Below are positions 35,903-44,516 of a stretch of 64,000 bases of DNA, one piece after another (the stretch's first letter is position 1; every line of letters begins with the position of its first letter). The notes beneath the pieces are model-generated. The model saw only the letters and a program-made list of their open reading frames with translations, had not been told where the DNA came from and searched no databases. Source of the DNA: Lysobacter sp. cf310 (GTDB taxonomy: Bacteria > Pseudomonadota > Gammaproteobacteria > Xanthomonadales > Xanthomonadaceae); NCBI RefSeq assembly GCF_900114355.1, contig NZ_FOSS01000002.1:263491-327490 (forward strand), given 5' to 3'. A program made the translations under genes and the position numbers.

Positions 35903-35928
35903 GTGTCGACTTTTCAAAAAGTCGACAC
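35903..35928. repeat. Perfect 12-base inverted repeat
   Basis: GTGTCGACTTTT (35903-35914) and AAAAGTCGACAC (35917-35928) are separated by CA. It directly follows the RAYT remnant. It may be a REP-type palindrome left by the element, or a bidirectional terminator. Confidence 0.7.
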
Positions 35929-36023
35929 TGACCGCTGTCTCGGCGGGCGTCGTCAATCCCAATCTCGCTCTCATTTCAACAACGACCGCCGACGGTTCTC
36001 CAAAGCGGATCTGACACATTCTT

Positions 36024-36455
36024 CTATCGCTTTCGATTGAAGCAGGAAGAACCCTTCTTCGGCCTTGCCAATGCCTCGCTCGCTGCATCAAGCATCCCAC
36101 TTACAAACACTCGACTTGGCGGCTTCTCGCCATCTACGGCGATCCTCAATGCGCGCATGATTGTGCCCACATCGCGCAGCGTCCTCACATCGTGGTATTC
36201 GCTGCATTTAGCCCCCGCATTCATTGCATAAGACATGCAACGATCAACGACATGAAGCTGCCTGCCCTCTATAGATTCTATGTGAGCAACAAATTCATTG
36301 GATTCAAACCCGCCCCTTCGAAAGGCAGCGTCTAGTTTTTCCACTTCTACACTTTGCTCGGATATCAATACAGAGAGCTGCTCACACCCTTCGGGCCCGC
36401 CAGTCTCGGCGCATGCGCACAGCCCAAACAGAAACATTATGAACAAGGACCTCAT
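36024..36455 (-). CDS. Small lipoprotein overlapping the RHS gene; candidate immunity protein
   Basis: The 143-residue protein starts MRSLFIMFLFGLCAC, a short signal with a lipobox-like FGLCAC. It then has helices with a Cys pair (VDRCMSYAMNAGAKC) and a final SSCFNRKR. Its ATG overlaps the stop of the RHS gene (ATGA, 36452-36455), so it is translated with it. The position is that of an immunity protein for the RHS C-terminus, in the periplasm. No family is recognised. The region is more AT-rich than its neighbours. Confidence 0.72.
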   Translation of the reverse strand: MRSLFIMFLFGLCACAETGGPEGCEQLSVLISEQSVEVEKLDAAFRRGGFESNEFVAHIESIEGRQLHVVDRCMSYAMNAGAKCSEYHDVRTLRDVGTIMRALRIAVDGEKPPSRVFVSGMLDAASEALARPKKGSSCFNRKR

Positions 36456-39400
36456 GGCACTGGACTCTTGGGCGGCTTAGTACCGACTATTCCAAGATTG
36501 CAAAGCCCGCCGACGATGTCCCACCACGGGACCGGGTCAACGAGCCCCAGATCTCTCTGCTCTCCGCGCAGCTCACACTCGACAGCAGCCCTTATCTTGT
36601 CGCATATCTTTAACGCATCTGGAACACAAGAAGGACTAGGGCTGTACTGGCAGCTTAGATAGATTTGCGTGCATTCGTTCTCAGCATTCTGCCTGCGCTC
36701 ACTGCTATACCTTGAATAGTGATCCTCCTTTCTCTTATGCCAGTATCCACCGATACTGGCGACAAACTCACAAACCGCCTGACCAATGACCTGGCCCATC
36801 AGCCCATGCCTGTCGATCACTGACAAAGGATCTGCGTCGACGTATAAGTAAGTGTTGACTCCGCCATTGAGGCCAATTGGATCGCTGGTGCCGTAGCGAC
36901 CCGTAATCGACTCGTAATCTCGAAAGTAGTTGTAGTTCAGTCCGCTAATCGCGTCATAGCGCTGCCCAGGGAACCGCAGATCGAACACGAACGCGGCACC
37001 GTTGTTGTCCGGATCTTGATTCGGTGCGCTATCGCCGAACGCCTCATTGCCCAACTGCCACGCCCATACGGATTTCTCCGCGACCGGATCAATTACATTG
37101 CGCGGCGTACCCAGGTGATCGGCTTGGACGTAGTGCAGCTTGTTGGTGTCGATCAAGCCGATCGGCAGATCGCCCAGCCAGATGACTTCCTGGACGCGAT
37201 TGCCTGCATGGTCGTACACGCCAACCGTATGACCTGCCTCGTCATAGCTCGCATAGGTCTGCGCCGTTGACGTGTTGGTCGGGTAACGGCGCGTCTGTTC
37301 GCCGCGGCCGTTGTAGGCGTAGTTCATCACCGCATTGCCGCCCTGCTTCACCTGACCCATGCGGTTGGCCGCGGTGTAGATGAACTCCTGGGCGGTGCCC
37401 CCGATGGCCGCCGTGTTGCCTGCAGCGTCGTATGTGCGAGCCGTAGCACCCACCTGCGACAGGCGATGGTTGCTGGTCGGATAGGTGTAGGTCTGCGTAG
37501 CGCCCGCGTCGGTCTTGCTGGTGCGGTTGCCGGTGGCGTCGTAGGTGTAGCCCTGCAGCAACACATTGGTCGTGCCGTCGCGGGTCTCGGTCAGGCGGCC
37601 GAGCTTGTCGTAGGCGTAAGCGCGCAGCGGCGGTTCGGACTGGTCGCCCTTGCGCAGCTTGATCAGATTGCCGACGGCGTCGAACTCGTAGCCCAGGGAC
37701 AGGCCGTCCGGGCCCACGTCTTCGATCACGCCCGGCTGGTAGTTCTGGTTGTGGGTGCGCTTGAGGCGACGGCCATCGCCGTATTCCAGCTCGGCCGCCG
37801 GACCGAACGGGTAGTAGGTAACGCTGGTCAGCAGCACCTGCGGGGCCTGGCCCGGTTGGGTGACGGTCACGCCGCTGGGCTGGCCCAGGGCGTTGTGGGT
37901 GTAGTCGACCCGCGTTCCGCTGGGATAGGTGACCGAGGACAGCTGGTTGGCCAGGGTGTAGCCGTAGACCAGGGTGAACACCTGGCCGTTGGTGGTCTGG
38001 ACCTTGCGCACCACGTTGCCGCGGCGGTCGTAGCAGTAGCGGGTATTGCCGCTGCCGTCGTCCATGCGGGTCAGGCGGCCGGCGCTGAAGGTCTCACCGC
38101 TCTGGCAAACGGCCTGGGTGGTGTCGTAGGTGTAGGCGACGTTTAGCGCGGTATCGCTGTAGGCGATGCCGACGACGCGGTTGAGGGCGTCGTAGCTGTA
38201 GGTGGCCGTCTCGTTGCGGGCGTCGGTCTGCGTCTTCCGGTTGCCGGCGCTGTCGTAGGTGTAGCCGGTGACGCCGGTGTCCGGGCTGCTCAGCTGGGTC
38301 AGGTCGCCCAGGCCGTTGTACTGGTACTGGGTGTTCAAGCCCTTGGGATCGGTGACCTGGGTCAGGCGGTCCAGCGCGTCGTACTGAAACTGGGTCTGGG
38401 CGTTGATCCCGGCGGTGTCCTGCAGGGTCTTCACCAGACGGCCCAGCGGGTCGTAGTTGTTGTCGGTGATCGTGCTCAACGCATCAGTGACGGTATCTAG
38501 GTTGCCAGCGGCGTCGTAGACGTAGCCGGTGGCGTGGTTGTAGGCGTCCTTGCCGGTGCTGAGCTGGCCGAGCTGGTTATAGACCCACGACAGGGTACGC
38601 AGTAGCACGCCGCCGCTGTCCTTGGTGTCTTCCTTGGTGCGTTGGCCGGCGTTGTCCAGGGTGTAGACGATCTGGTTGCCGGCGTTATCGGTGACCGTGG
38701 TCAGGCGATGCGCGGCGTCGTAACCGAAGGTGGTGTAGCTGCCATCGGGCTGGGTGATCTTGCTGACCAAGCCGGTGGGCGTGTACTCGTAGCGGGTGAT
38801 CGCGTCGTCGGTTTCGCTGCCGGCAGTGGGACCCCGCACCTTGCTGGCGGTCAGCCAACCACGGGGGTGGTACTCCATGTCGGTGACGACGCCATTGGGG
38901 TTCTTAACAGATAGCGGGCGGCCTGCGCCGTCGTAACGCAGGGTCTCGGTGACTTGGCCAAGCGCGTTCGTGACCTTCCACAGGTCGCCCTTGCGGTGCG
39001 GACAAGTGGTCGGGGCGCTGGCGCAGGTGGCGTCGTCGCTGGCGTAGTAGGTGAACTGCGTGGTGTCGGCAACGTCCGTGCGCGGGCCGTTGACCGAGGT
39101 GACCGCGCCCAGCAGCGGACAGGTGCCGGCGGTGATGTCGCCCTGCTCGCAGTAAGTGGTGGTGCCGGTACGGGTATTAGCGGGTGTCGCCGGGTCGGTG
39201 GCGGTCGACGTCAGCGCTTGGCCGCGTGCGTTATAGCTGTAATCCTGCTTGGCCAGCAAGGCGCCGCTGGCGGTGTAGGTCTGACGCAGCGTGGGCAGGT
39301 CCAAGGCGGTGTCCCAGGCCGTGGTTTCGCTGCGAAGGCGGGTACTGGCTGCGGCCAAGACGTCGGTGGCCGGGCATTGGGCCGTAGTGGCCGCCGGGTA

Positions 39401-40831
39401 GTCGTAACGCGCGATTACGCGCAGCCAATCGGTGTCGTAATACAGACAGGTCAGCAAGTCGCCGCGGCGGCGGTTAGAGACGTTCGATTTGGTGTCGTAG
39501 ACGGTGCCCGCGGCGATGGTCACCCCACCTGCCCCCGACTCCACCTGCTGGCTCGGCACCCGCACGCCGAACCGGGTCTGGAACTGAAACTGGGTATTGC
39601 CACCCTGCGGCGTGGTGACGTTGACGTTGCTGCCGTCGGCGCCGTAGTTGACCACGTAGCGGTCGACACCACCGGCATGTTCGGTAGTGATGGCGCGGCC
39701 GCTGCCGTCGTAGGTGAACGTGGCGTACGCCACGCCGTTGTGCGCCACTTCGGTCAGGTACCAGCTGTTGACAATCTTGACGTAGCTGTAGGACGTGACC
39801 GAGGCGCCCTGGGTGACGCTGGCCAGCTGGCCGTTGGCGTCGTAGCCGTAGACGATGGCCTGCCCGTCGGGCAGGTCGATGCGGCTGAGCTGATCGTTGA
39901 CGCCGTAGGTCATCGTGGACACGCGGCCGTTGGCGTCGGTGACGGAGGCCACCCGGCCGTTGGCATCACGCGCGTAGGTCGCCACCACGCGGCCGTCGCG
40001 CAGATCGCGCTGGATCAGGCCCTGAGCGTCGTAGATCTCCTGTGCGTTGCCCGGCTTACGCAGCTCCCAGAAGCTTTGCCCGCCCACCTGATACGGAATG
40101 AGCCGGTACTGGCGCAGGTCGTCCTCGGGCTTCCATTGGCCATTGCCGTCATGGGTGAACGCCAGCGAGCGCCCGTCCGCGCGCATCACCAGCGCCGCCT
40201 GGAACTGCGAGGGCCGCGCCTCGCTTACCACCAACTCGCGCGTCAGGTCGGAGAACCACGAGCCGCCATACGGGTTCGGTGAGCCGATGAAGGTGGGGAA
40301 CGAGTTGTAGCTGCGCGCCAGGCTCAGTTGCGCGGTCAGCTCATCGCGCGCGCGCTCGATCTTGACGCCGCTGTTGACGGAGATGGGGTTGCCGACATCC
40401 GTGGGGCAGTGCTGGCAGGCCTTGGCGGGCGCCACCACCGACGAGTAGCGCACACAGGTGAACTGGTTCTTCAGGTAGTTGTACCCAGCCGGGCACACCT
40501 GCTTGGGCGCCACCCAGTTCTGGCGGAAAACGTTGTATTGCGTCTGCCCGGTCGAACGATCGGTCTCGTCGTAGTAGCACCCTATGCCGGCGGTCGGATG
40601 GGTGCCGAATCGACCATTCGCATAGGTGATCGGCGGCTGCGGCGAGTTCCGGGTGACGGAGTCGCCCACCAGTCGGCAGGCCACGTTCGCATTCGTAAAG
40701 AACGTGGTCTTCCCGTCAATACCGCCCTGGTACATGGTGGTGGACGGCAGCGTATGCTCCTGCGCCCCAACGTTGGCCGTTGCGCACAGCAGCAGCAGCG
40801 CGAGCGCGAAGGCCCGTGTAATCCGTGTCAT
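36452..40831 (-). CDS. Secreted RHS-repeat protein with variable C-terminus
   Basis: Starting at ATG 40831 (MTRITRAFALALLLLCATANVGA) gives 1459 residues with a signal peptide. A Cys-rich start and a DUF6531-like segment (DVGNPISVNSGVKIERARDELTAQLSL) precede a long run of YD/RHS repeats (for example YAYDKLGRLTETRDG). The core ends at the usual junction DADPLSVIDRHGL. After it come 115 residues (codons 36455-36799) of unrelated, Cys-rich sequence with no recognised motif, where RHS proteins carry their toxin. Export is probably Sec-dependent, unlike PAAR-linked T6SS RHS proteins. A GTG at 40891 is a less likely start. Confidence 0.9.
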   Translation of the reverse strand: MTRITRAFALALLLLCATANVGAQEHTLPSTTMYQGGIDGKTTFFTNANVACRLVGDSVTRNSPQPPITYANGRFGTHPTAGIGCYYDETDRSTGQTQYNVFRQNWVAPKQVCPAGYNYLKNQFTCVRYSSVVAPAKACQHCPTDVGNPISVNSGVKIERARDELTAQLSLARSYNSFPTFIGSPNPYGGSWFSDLTRELVVSEARPSQFQAALVMRADGRSLAFTHDGNGQWKPEDDLRQYRLIPYQVGGQSFWELRKPGNAQEIYDAQGLIQRDLRDGRVVATYARDANGRVASVTDANGRVSTMTYGVNDQLSRIDLPDGQAIVYGYDANGQLASVTQGASVTSYSYVKIVNSWYLTEVAHNGVAYATFTYDGSGRAITTEHAGGVDRYVVNYGADGSNVNVTTPQGGNTQFQFQTRFGVRVPSQQVESGAGGVTIAAGTVYDTKSNVSNRRRGDLLTCLYYDTDWLRVIARYDYPAATTAQCPATDVLAAASTRLRSETTAWDTALDLPTLRQTYTASGALLAKQDYSYNARGQALTSTATDPATPANTRTGTTTYCEQGDITAGTCPLLGAVTSVNGPRTDVADTTQFTYYASDDATCASAPTTCPHRKGDLWKVTNALGQVTETLRYDGAGRPLSVKNPNGVVTDMEYHPRGWLTASKVRGPTAGSETDDAITRYEYTPTGLVSKITQPDGSYTTFGYDAAHRLTTVTDNAGNQIVYTLDNAGQRTKEDTKDSGGVLLRTLSWVYNQLGQLSTGKDAYNHATGYVYDAAGNLDTVTDALSTITDNNYDPLGRLVKTLQDTAGINAQTQFQYDALDRLTQVTDPKGLNTQYQYNGLGDLTQLSSPDTGVTGYTYDSAGNRKTQTDARNETATYSYDALNRVVGIAYSDTALNVAYTYDTTQAVCQSGETFSAGRLTRMDDGSGNTRYCYDRRGNVVRKVQTTNGQVFTLVYGYTLANQLSSVTYPSGTRVDYTHNALGQPSGVTVTQPGQAPQVLLTSVTYYPFGPAAELEYGDGRRLKRTHNQNYQPGVIEDVGPDGLSLGYEFDAVGNLIKLRKGDQSEPPLRAYAYDKLGRLTETRDGTTNVLLQGYTYDATGNRTSKTDAGATQTYTYPTSNHRLSQVGATARTYDAAGNTAAIGGTAQEFIYTAANRMGQVKQGGNAVMNYAYNGRGEQTRRYPTNTSTAQTYASYDEAGHTVGVYDHAGNRVQEVIWLGDLPIGLIDTNKLHYVQADHLGTPRNVIDPVAEKSVWAWQLGNEAFGDSAPNQDPDNNGAAFVFDLRFPGQRYDAISGLNYNYFRDYESITGRYGTSDPIGLNGGVNTYLYVDADPLSVIDRHGLMGQVIGQAVCEFVASIGGYWHKRKEDHYSRYSSERRQNAENECTQIYLSCQYSPSPSCVPDALKICDKIRAAVECELRGEQRDLGLVDPVPWWDIVGGLCNLGIVGTKPPKSPVP

Positions 40832-41249
40832 CCCCAGTCCCCGAAGTGTTGCGATCAGCAGACATGATCGCGGTCGGAGCCCACGCGGCACAAGGCGCGC
40901 GGCTTGTCTATTTATGGCGGAGCGGGGTCGCCGATGCTGACCCTGCTGGGCGGCCGTGTCCGAATCGAGGACTCGGTCGCAGCGCCGGCCTTCAATCGGG
41001 TGTATGCGGCGCTCCGGGGTGTATCGGGTGAGTAAAAAAACCTACCGCCGCCCACTCAGCTTTAGCCATATCACCCGAATGTCTGCAGCCTCGGCTCCGG
41101 TGCCTACGTCCAAGTCCCGCGATCGCATGCATAGGTCAGCCAGAAAACCGGGGCAGTGTGGACTTTTCCTACCCAAACGGCCGACGCCCGCCTACGGATG
41201 TCTAATGGCGATTCTCGGAGACTGCACGCAGCTCGCATGGAGACGTCGC
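40832..41249. other. Gap between RHS and RAYT genes
   Basis: I see no gene here. The RHS promoter should lie near 40892-40930, where the minus strand reads CCATAAATAG; an exact promoter cannot be fixed. The rest shows no repeat or motif. Confidence 0.4.
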
Positions 41250-41936
41250 ATGCCCCGCTAGCCCTGCCTCGACCTGCCGCACGTCCCTCAACACGTCGTA
41301 CAGCGAGGCAATGATCGCCGCCCCTGCTCCTTCGAGGAGATCGATCGTACTCGCTATCTGAGCGAACTTAGCAATATCGCCGGGCGCATAGGTTGCGCGG
41401 TCCACGCCTATGTCCTGATGACCAATCATGTGCACCTGCTAGTGACGCCGTTCCAGACGGGTCAAGTCGGCTCGATGATGCAAGCACTGGGGCGACGCTT
41501 TGTCCGCTACGTGAACGATCGATACCACCGCACCGGTACGCTTTGGGAGGGGCGTTACAAGGCCTGCCCGGTGGACAGCGACCATTACCTACTGCGGTGC
41601 TACCGCGACATCGAGCTCAACCCTGTACGGGCTGGGCTGGCGGCCACGCCTGACCTGTATCGCTGGTCTAGCTATCACGCCAATGCGCTAGGCGAACACG
41701 CCCCACTGATCACCGCGCACCCTGCCTACCTAGCATTGGACCCGCAGCCCTAACGGCGCGCACATGCGTATCGCGAGTTCGTCGAAGAAGCGCTCGACCC
41801 AGAAGAGTTGGATGTCATTCGACTGCGCCTACAACGCCAGCATGCACTCGGCGGAGATCGCTTCCGCACCATGATCGAGGAACAACTACAGCGTCGCGCA
41901 GGACCAGCGAAGATCGGGCGGCCACGTAAGGCGTGA
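41250..41936 (+). pseudogene. RAYT (REP-associated Y1 transposase) with two in-frame stops
   Basis: One continuous frame from ATG 41250 to TGA 41934-41936 encodes a typical RAYT: PHVPQHVVQRGNDRRPCSF, the HUH motif MTNHVHLLVTPF, RTGTLWEGRYKA (with the catalytic-Tyr region YRDIELNPVRAG), LYRWSSYH, and a basic tail IGRPRKA. It is broken by TAG at codon 4 (41259-41261) and TAA after DPQP (41751-41753), with no frameshift. Length without the stops (about 228 residues) is normal. RAYTs mobilise REP palindromes. Confidence 0.88.
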
Positions 41937-42098
41937 GCTGGCGGGGAGCTGCAGATGAAAGTGCACTCTGACCCCTTGTTTCTGATGATCGAGGAACAAC
42001 TACAGCGTCCCGCCGGACCGGCGAAAATCGGGCGGCCACGTAAGGCGTGAGCTGGCGGGGGCGCTGTAGCTGAAAGTGCACTCTGCCCCCTGTTTCTG
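41871..42098. repeat. Exact-boundary 114-bp tandem duplication of the RAYT 3' end
   Basis: Two direct copies occupy 41871-41984 and 41985-42098. Each starts ATGATCGAGGAACAACTACA, runs through the RAYT tail (IGRPRKA-stop) and ends AAAGTGCACTCTG(A/C)CCCC followed by TTTCTG. They differ at several positions, so the duplication is not recent. A third, single, more diverged copy lies at 35790-35900. Confidence 0.85.
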
Positions 42099-42365
42099 GG
42101 GAGTGAGTAGCTCAGGGGTTCGACTGCCTGGGCGTTGCGTCCGTTTTGCATGGTGGTCCTCAAACACTTTGGGTGAGGTCAACGCTATCTGGCCCTTGGC
42201 GATATTCAAAACTCGAATAGGGGAAAACTACGGAGCTCACATCCGACTCTTGCCCAGAGCACTCGGTAATTACACCCTCTGATCGCCCAAGCCTAAAGCG
42301 GCCCTGAGCCGGCCTGGAAAATGCACTCTGACTCGCGCGCCCCCGTGCATCTACGCCCCCTTGGT
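42099..42365. other. Left edge of AT-rich island
   Basis: I see no gene here. Base composition falls sharply from about here into the island. A fourth form of the repeat motif, AATGCACTCTGACTCGC, occurs at about 42318-42335, so the RAYT-linked repeats reach the end of the NTPase gene. Confidence 0.5.
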
Positions 42366-44429
42366 TTATACGAGCCTATTAGCCACTAATTCCGCTTGAA
42401 TCGCATTCATCAAACCGTCGACAGCGCACTGCTGAAGAACAAAATGGACGTCTTCAACCGTTCCGCGCTGGCGCCCCCCCAGGTCTTCTTTCAGGAAGTC
42501 ATCGCGCAACCTGATTGCATTTGGCACACTTAGCTCAATATGCCCGGCATCGTGCCTATAAACTCTTATCCGCTGCAGCGCAATCGCCAACCGCGGCAGA
42601 ACATCATGCAGATGGCCATTGACGGCGCCTTGCACACCTTTTTCCTTCATGAACACTTCGATCGACTCAACAAAGCATCTATTTGCAATAATGAAAAAAG
42701 CACTATATGAATGGGCATCATTAGCTAAAGGGGCATCGACAAATTTATCTGCTTCAGACACTCCTCCAACAGGAAGAAATGGCTGCTTGAGTGTTTGCCT
42801 AAAATAGTCGGCCAATTGACGCATACCGTCCAGAATGGCCCTTGATTTCAATCTATACCAATTCGCACGCTCGCCATTAGGCACCACCTCAACTGAATAC
42901 TTGACTCCGTTACGTTTACCCCACTCGGAGGCAATATATTTCTTTGCAACAGGTATAGAAATTTCATCAAGCCCGTTCACCTCAGCAACAATTCCAAACG
43001 ACCTGAGATGCTCAACAAACTCGGGATCAACCGCCAGATCGTGGTACTCAGAGTACTTGTTGAGGCTCAGCATCTCTAAAACTTCATACTCAACAGGGTA
43101 GAAATCTTTCAACTCCGTCACGATATGCCTAACATAGGGAAGCAATTGCCGCTCGCGGCCGTCCTGATTGGCAATCAAATCCTCGCTTGCAACTTTGATG
43201 GGGCGCTTTGCGCCTTTGAGATCCAGCGCATCAAGGACACTGCTACATGCAAGCCTCGTAAGATATGGATGACCACCGTACCGTCCAACCAAGTGACTAA
43301 TGGCATTATCATCAAAGACCACTCCAACCTTGCCGCCGATGGCTTTTACCATTTTCCCGACATCTTCCTCTGGGAAGCCCTTAAGGAAATGCGGCCGAAC
43401 GATCGAGAACAAGGGATTCTGAACGCCACTAAAGCGTTCCACTTCAGCAACCTTAGGGATAACACCTGAAATAATCGCAACCAACTTTCTGATCTGCGAC
43501 TGCACCCCCCAAATGGTTTGCCAAAAATCTACAAAGTCTCGCCTCCAATGCGGATCAAGAATTGCATTCGGACTAATGAACTCAATTTCATCAAATGCGA
43601 GCACGATCTTCACCCTAGACCTCAACACGAGATCCCGGAAAACTACTGTCACATCCTGATCAGCAGAAGGGTCCTTCCACTTTACGCCTAACTTCTGGGC
43701 AATATCCTTTGAAATGCGCGTTAAAAGCGCGTCCCATCGCAAGCTTCGGACTTCAGGAAGTTTGCAATCATAGTAAAAGAACCAGGCCTTATCCGAATCC
43801 TCCAAGACCCTACGAAGTTTGAAAATAAAAGATGTCTTCCCAGTCTTGCGGAGGCCGAATATACCAGCGTTCTCACCTCTATCTATCGCACCAGTAATCC
43901 TGGTTAGATCATGGCTCCGACCAAAATAGAATGCATCGCTATTGAGCGGGAGGCGATAATCGAACAAATCGATGTGGTACAGACGACTCTGCAGCAGGTC
44001 ACGAACAGCATTCTTTGGGTTTACGGCACTCGCAAGAGAGGCCGCGTGGGCAGCGATCATTATCCTAGAATCAGGGTGGTCCATGGCGTAGCGGGCGGCC
44101 CATTCAGCTACTTGAAAGTCGTCCGAAAACACGAACACAACAATCCTATCTACCCTTCCCTTTGCAGGCGCATCGTTAATAATTTGCTCAATCGCTTGAG
44201 CCATTCTTGGCTGTGCCGTCGGAAAGGGCGAGTAAACACCGAGAATCTCGTAATTCAAACCAAAAGCCTGCGCAACCTCCACATCAGGCTTTAGAAAGAA
44301 AACATAAAACTCTGCACGATGGAATTTTCGATCCGTCGCAAATGTCACATCGAAAGATGTGGACAAAGCACGAAAAAGACGCTCGCACTTAGGCCTACTA
44401 CGTGCGTAGTCTACAATCTCTTGCCTCAT
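42366..44429 (-). CDS. P-loop NTPase with novel N-terminal domain, putative defence protein
   Basis: ATG 44429, with GGGAGGGGG just upstream, gives 687 residues; a GTG at 44453 would add eight. Residues 1-160 form an unrecognised alpha/beta domain. Then AFYFGRSHDL, Walker A GLRKTGKTS (192-200), Walker B VKIVLAFDEIE (273-283) and a sensor-like LVAIISG define a STAND/AAA-like NTPase. The C-terminal 350 residues (winged-helix-like VEYEVLEMLSLNKYSEYHDL, then helices) are unrecognised. It follows the OLD-nuclease gene by 87 bases. Low GC marks acquired DNA. Confidence 0.8.
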   Translation of the reverse strand: MRQEIVDYARSRPKCERLFRALSTSFDVTFATDRKFHRAEFYVFFLKPDVEVAQAFGLNYEILGVYSPFPTAQPRMAQAIEQIINDAPAKGRVDRIVVFVFSDDFQVAEWAARYAMDHPDSRIMIAAHAASLASAVNPKNAVRDLLQSRLYHIDLFDYRLPLNSDAFYFGRSHDLTRITGAIDRGENAGIFGLRKTGKTSFIFKLRRVLEDSDKAWFFYYDCKLPEVRSLRWDALLTRISKDIAQKLGVKWKDPSADQDVTVVFRDLVLRSRVKIVLAFDEIEFISPNAILDPHWRRDFVDFWQTIWGVQSQIRKLVAIISGVIPKVAEVERFSGVQNPLFSIVRPHFLKGFPEEDVGKMVKAIGGKVGVVFDDNAISHLVGRYGGHPYLTRLACSSVLDALDLKGAKRPIKVASEDLIANQDGRERQLLPYVRHIVTELKDFYPVEYEVLEMLSLNKYSEYHDLAVDPEFVEHLRSFGIVAEVNGLDEISIPVAKKYIASEWGKRNGVKYSVEVVPNGERANWYRLKSRAILDGMRQLADYFRQTLKQPFLPVGGVSEADKFVDAPLANDAHSYSAFFIIANRCFVESIEVFMKEKGVQGAVNGHLHDVLPRLAIALQRIRVYRHDAGHIELSVPNAIRLRDDFLKEDLGGRQRGTVEDVHFVLQQCAVDGLMNAIQAELVANRLV

Positions 44430-44516
44430 ACCCCCTCCCAATCCATTCGCCACAACGTTCTAACGTTAGCGCGCAGGCTCACGCGGCATAAAACCCTTCT
44501 AGCTTGCCGCCAATTT

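Noticed and set aside
35762-36100. Minus-strand frame of 112 codons
   Set aside because: It overlaps the RAYT remnant and a palindrome, and its codons are the reverse of the transposase tail.
42101-42135. TAGCTCAG and GGTTCGACT strings resembling D- and T-arms of a tRNA
   Set aside because: The spacing is far too short for a tRNA and no acceptor stem can be built; at best it is chance, so no att site is claimed.
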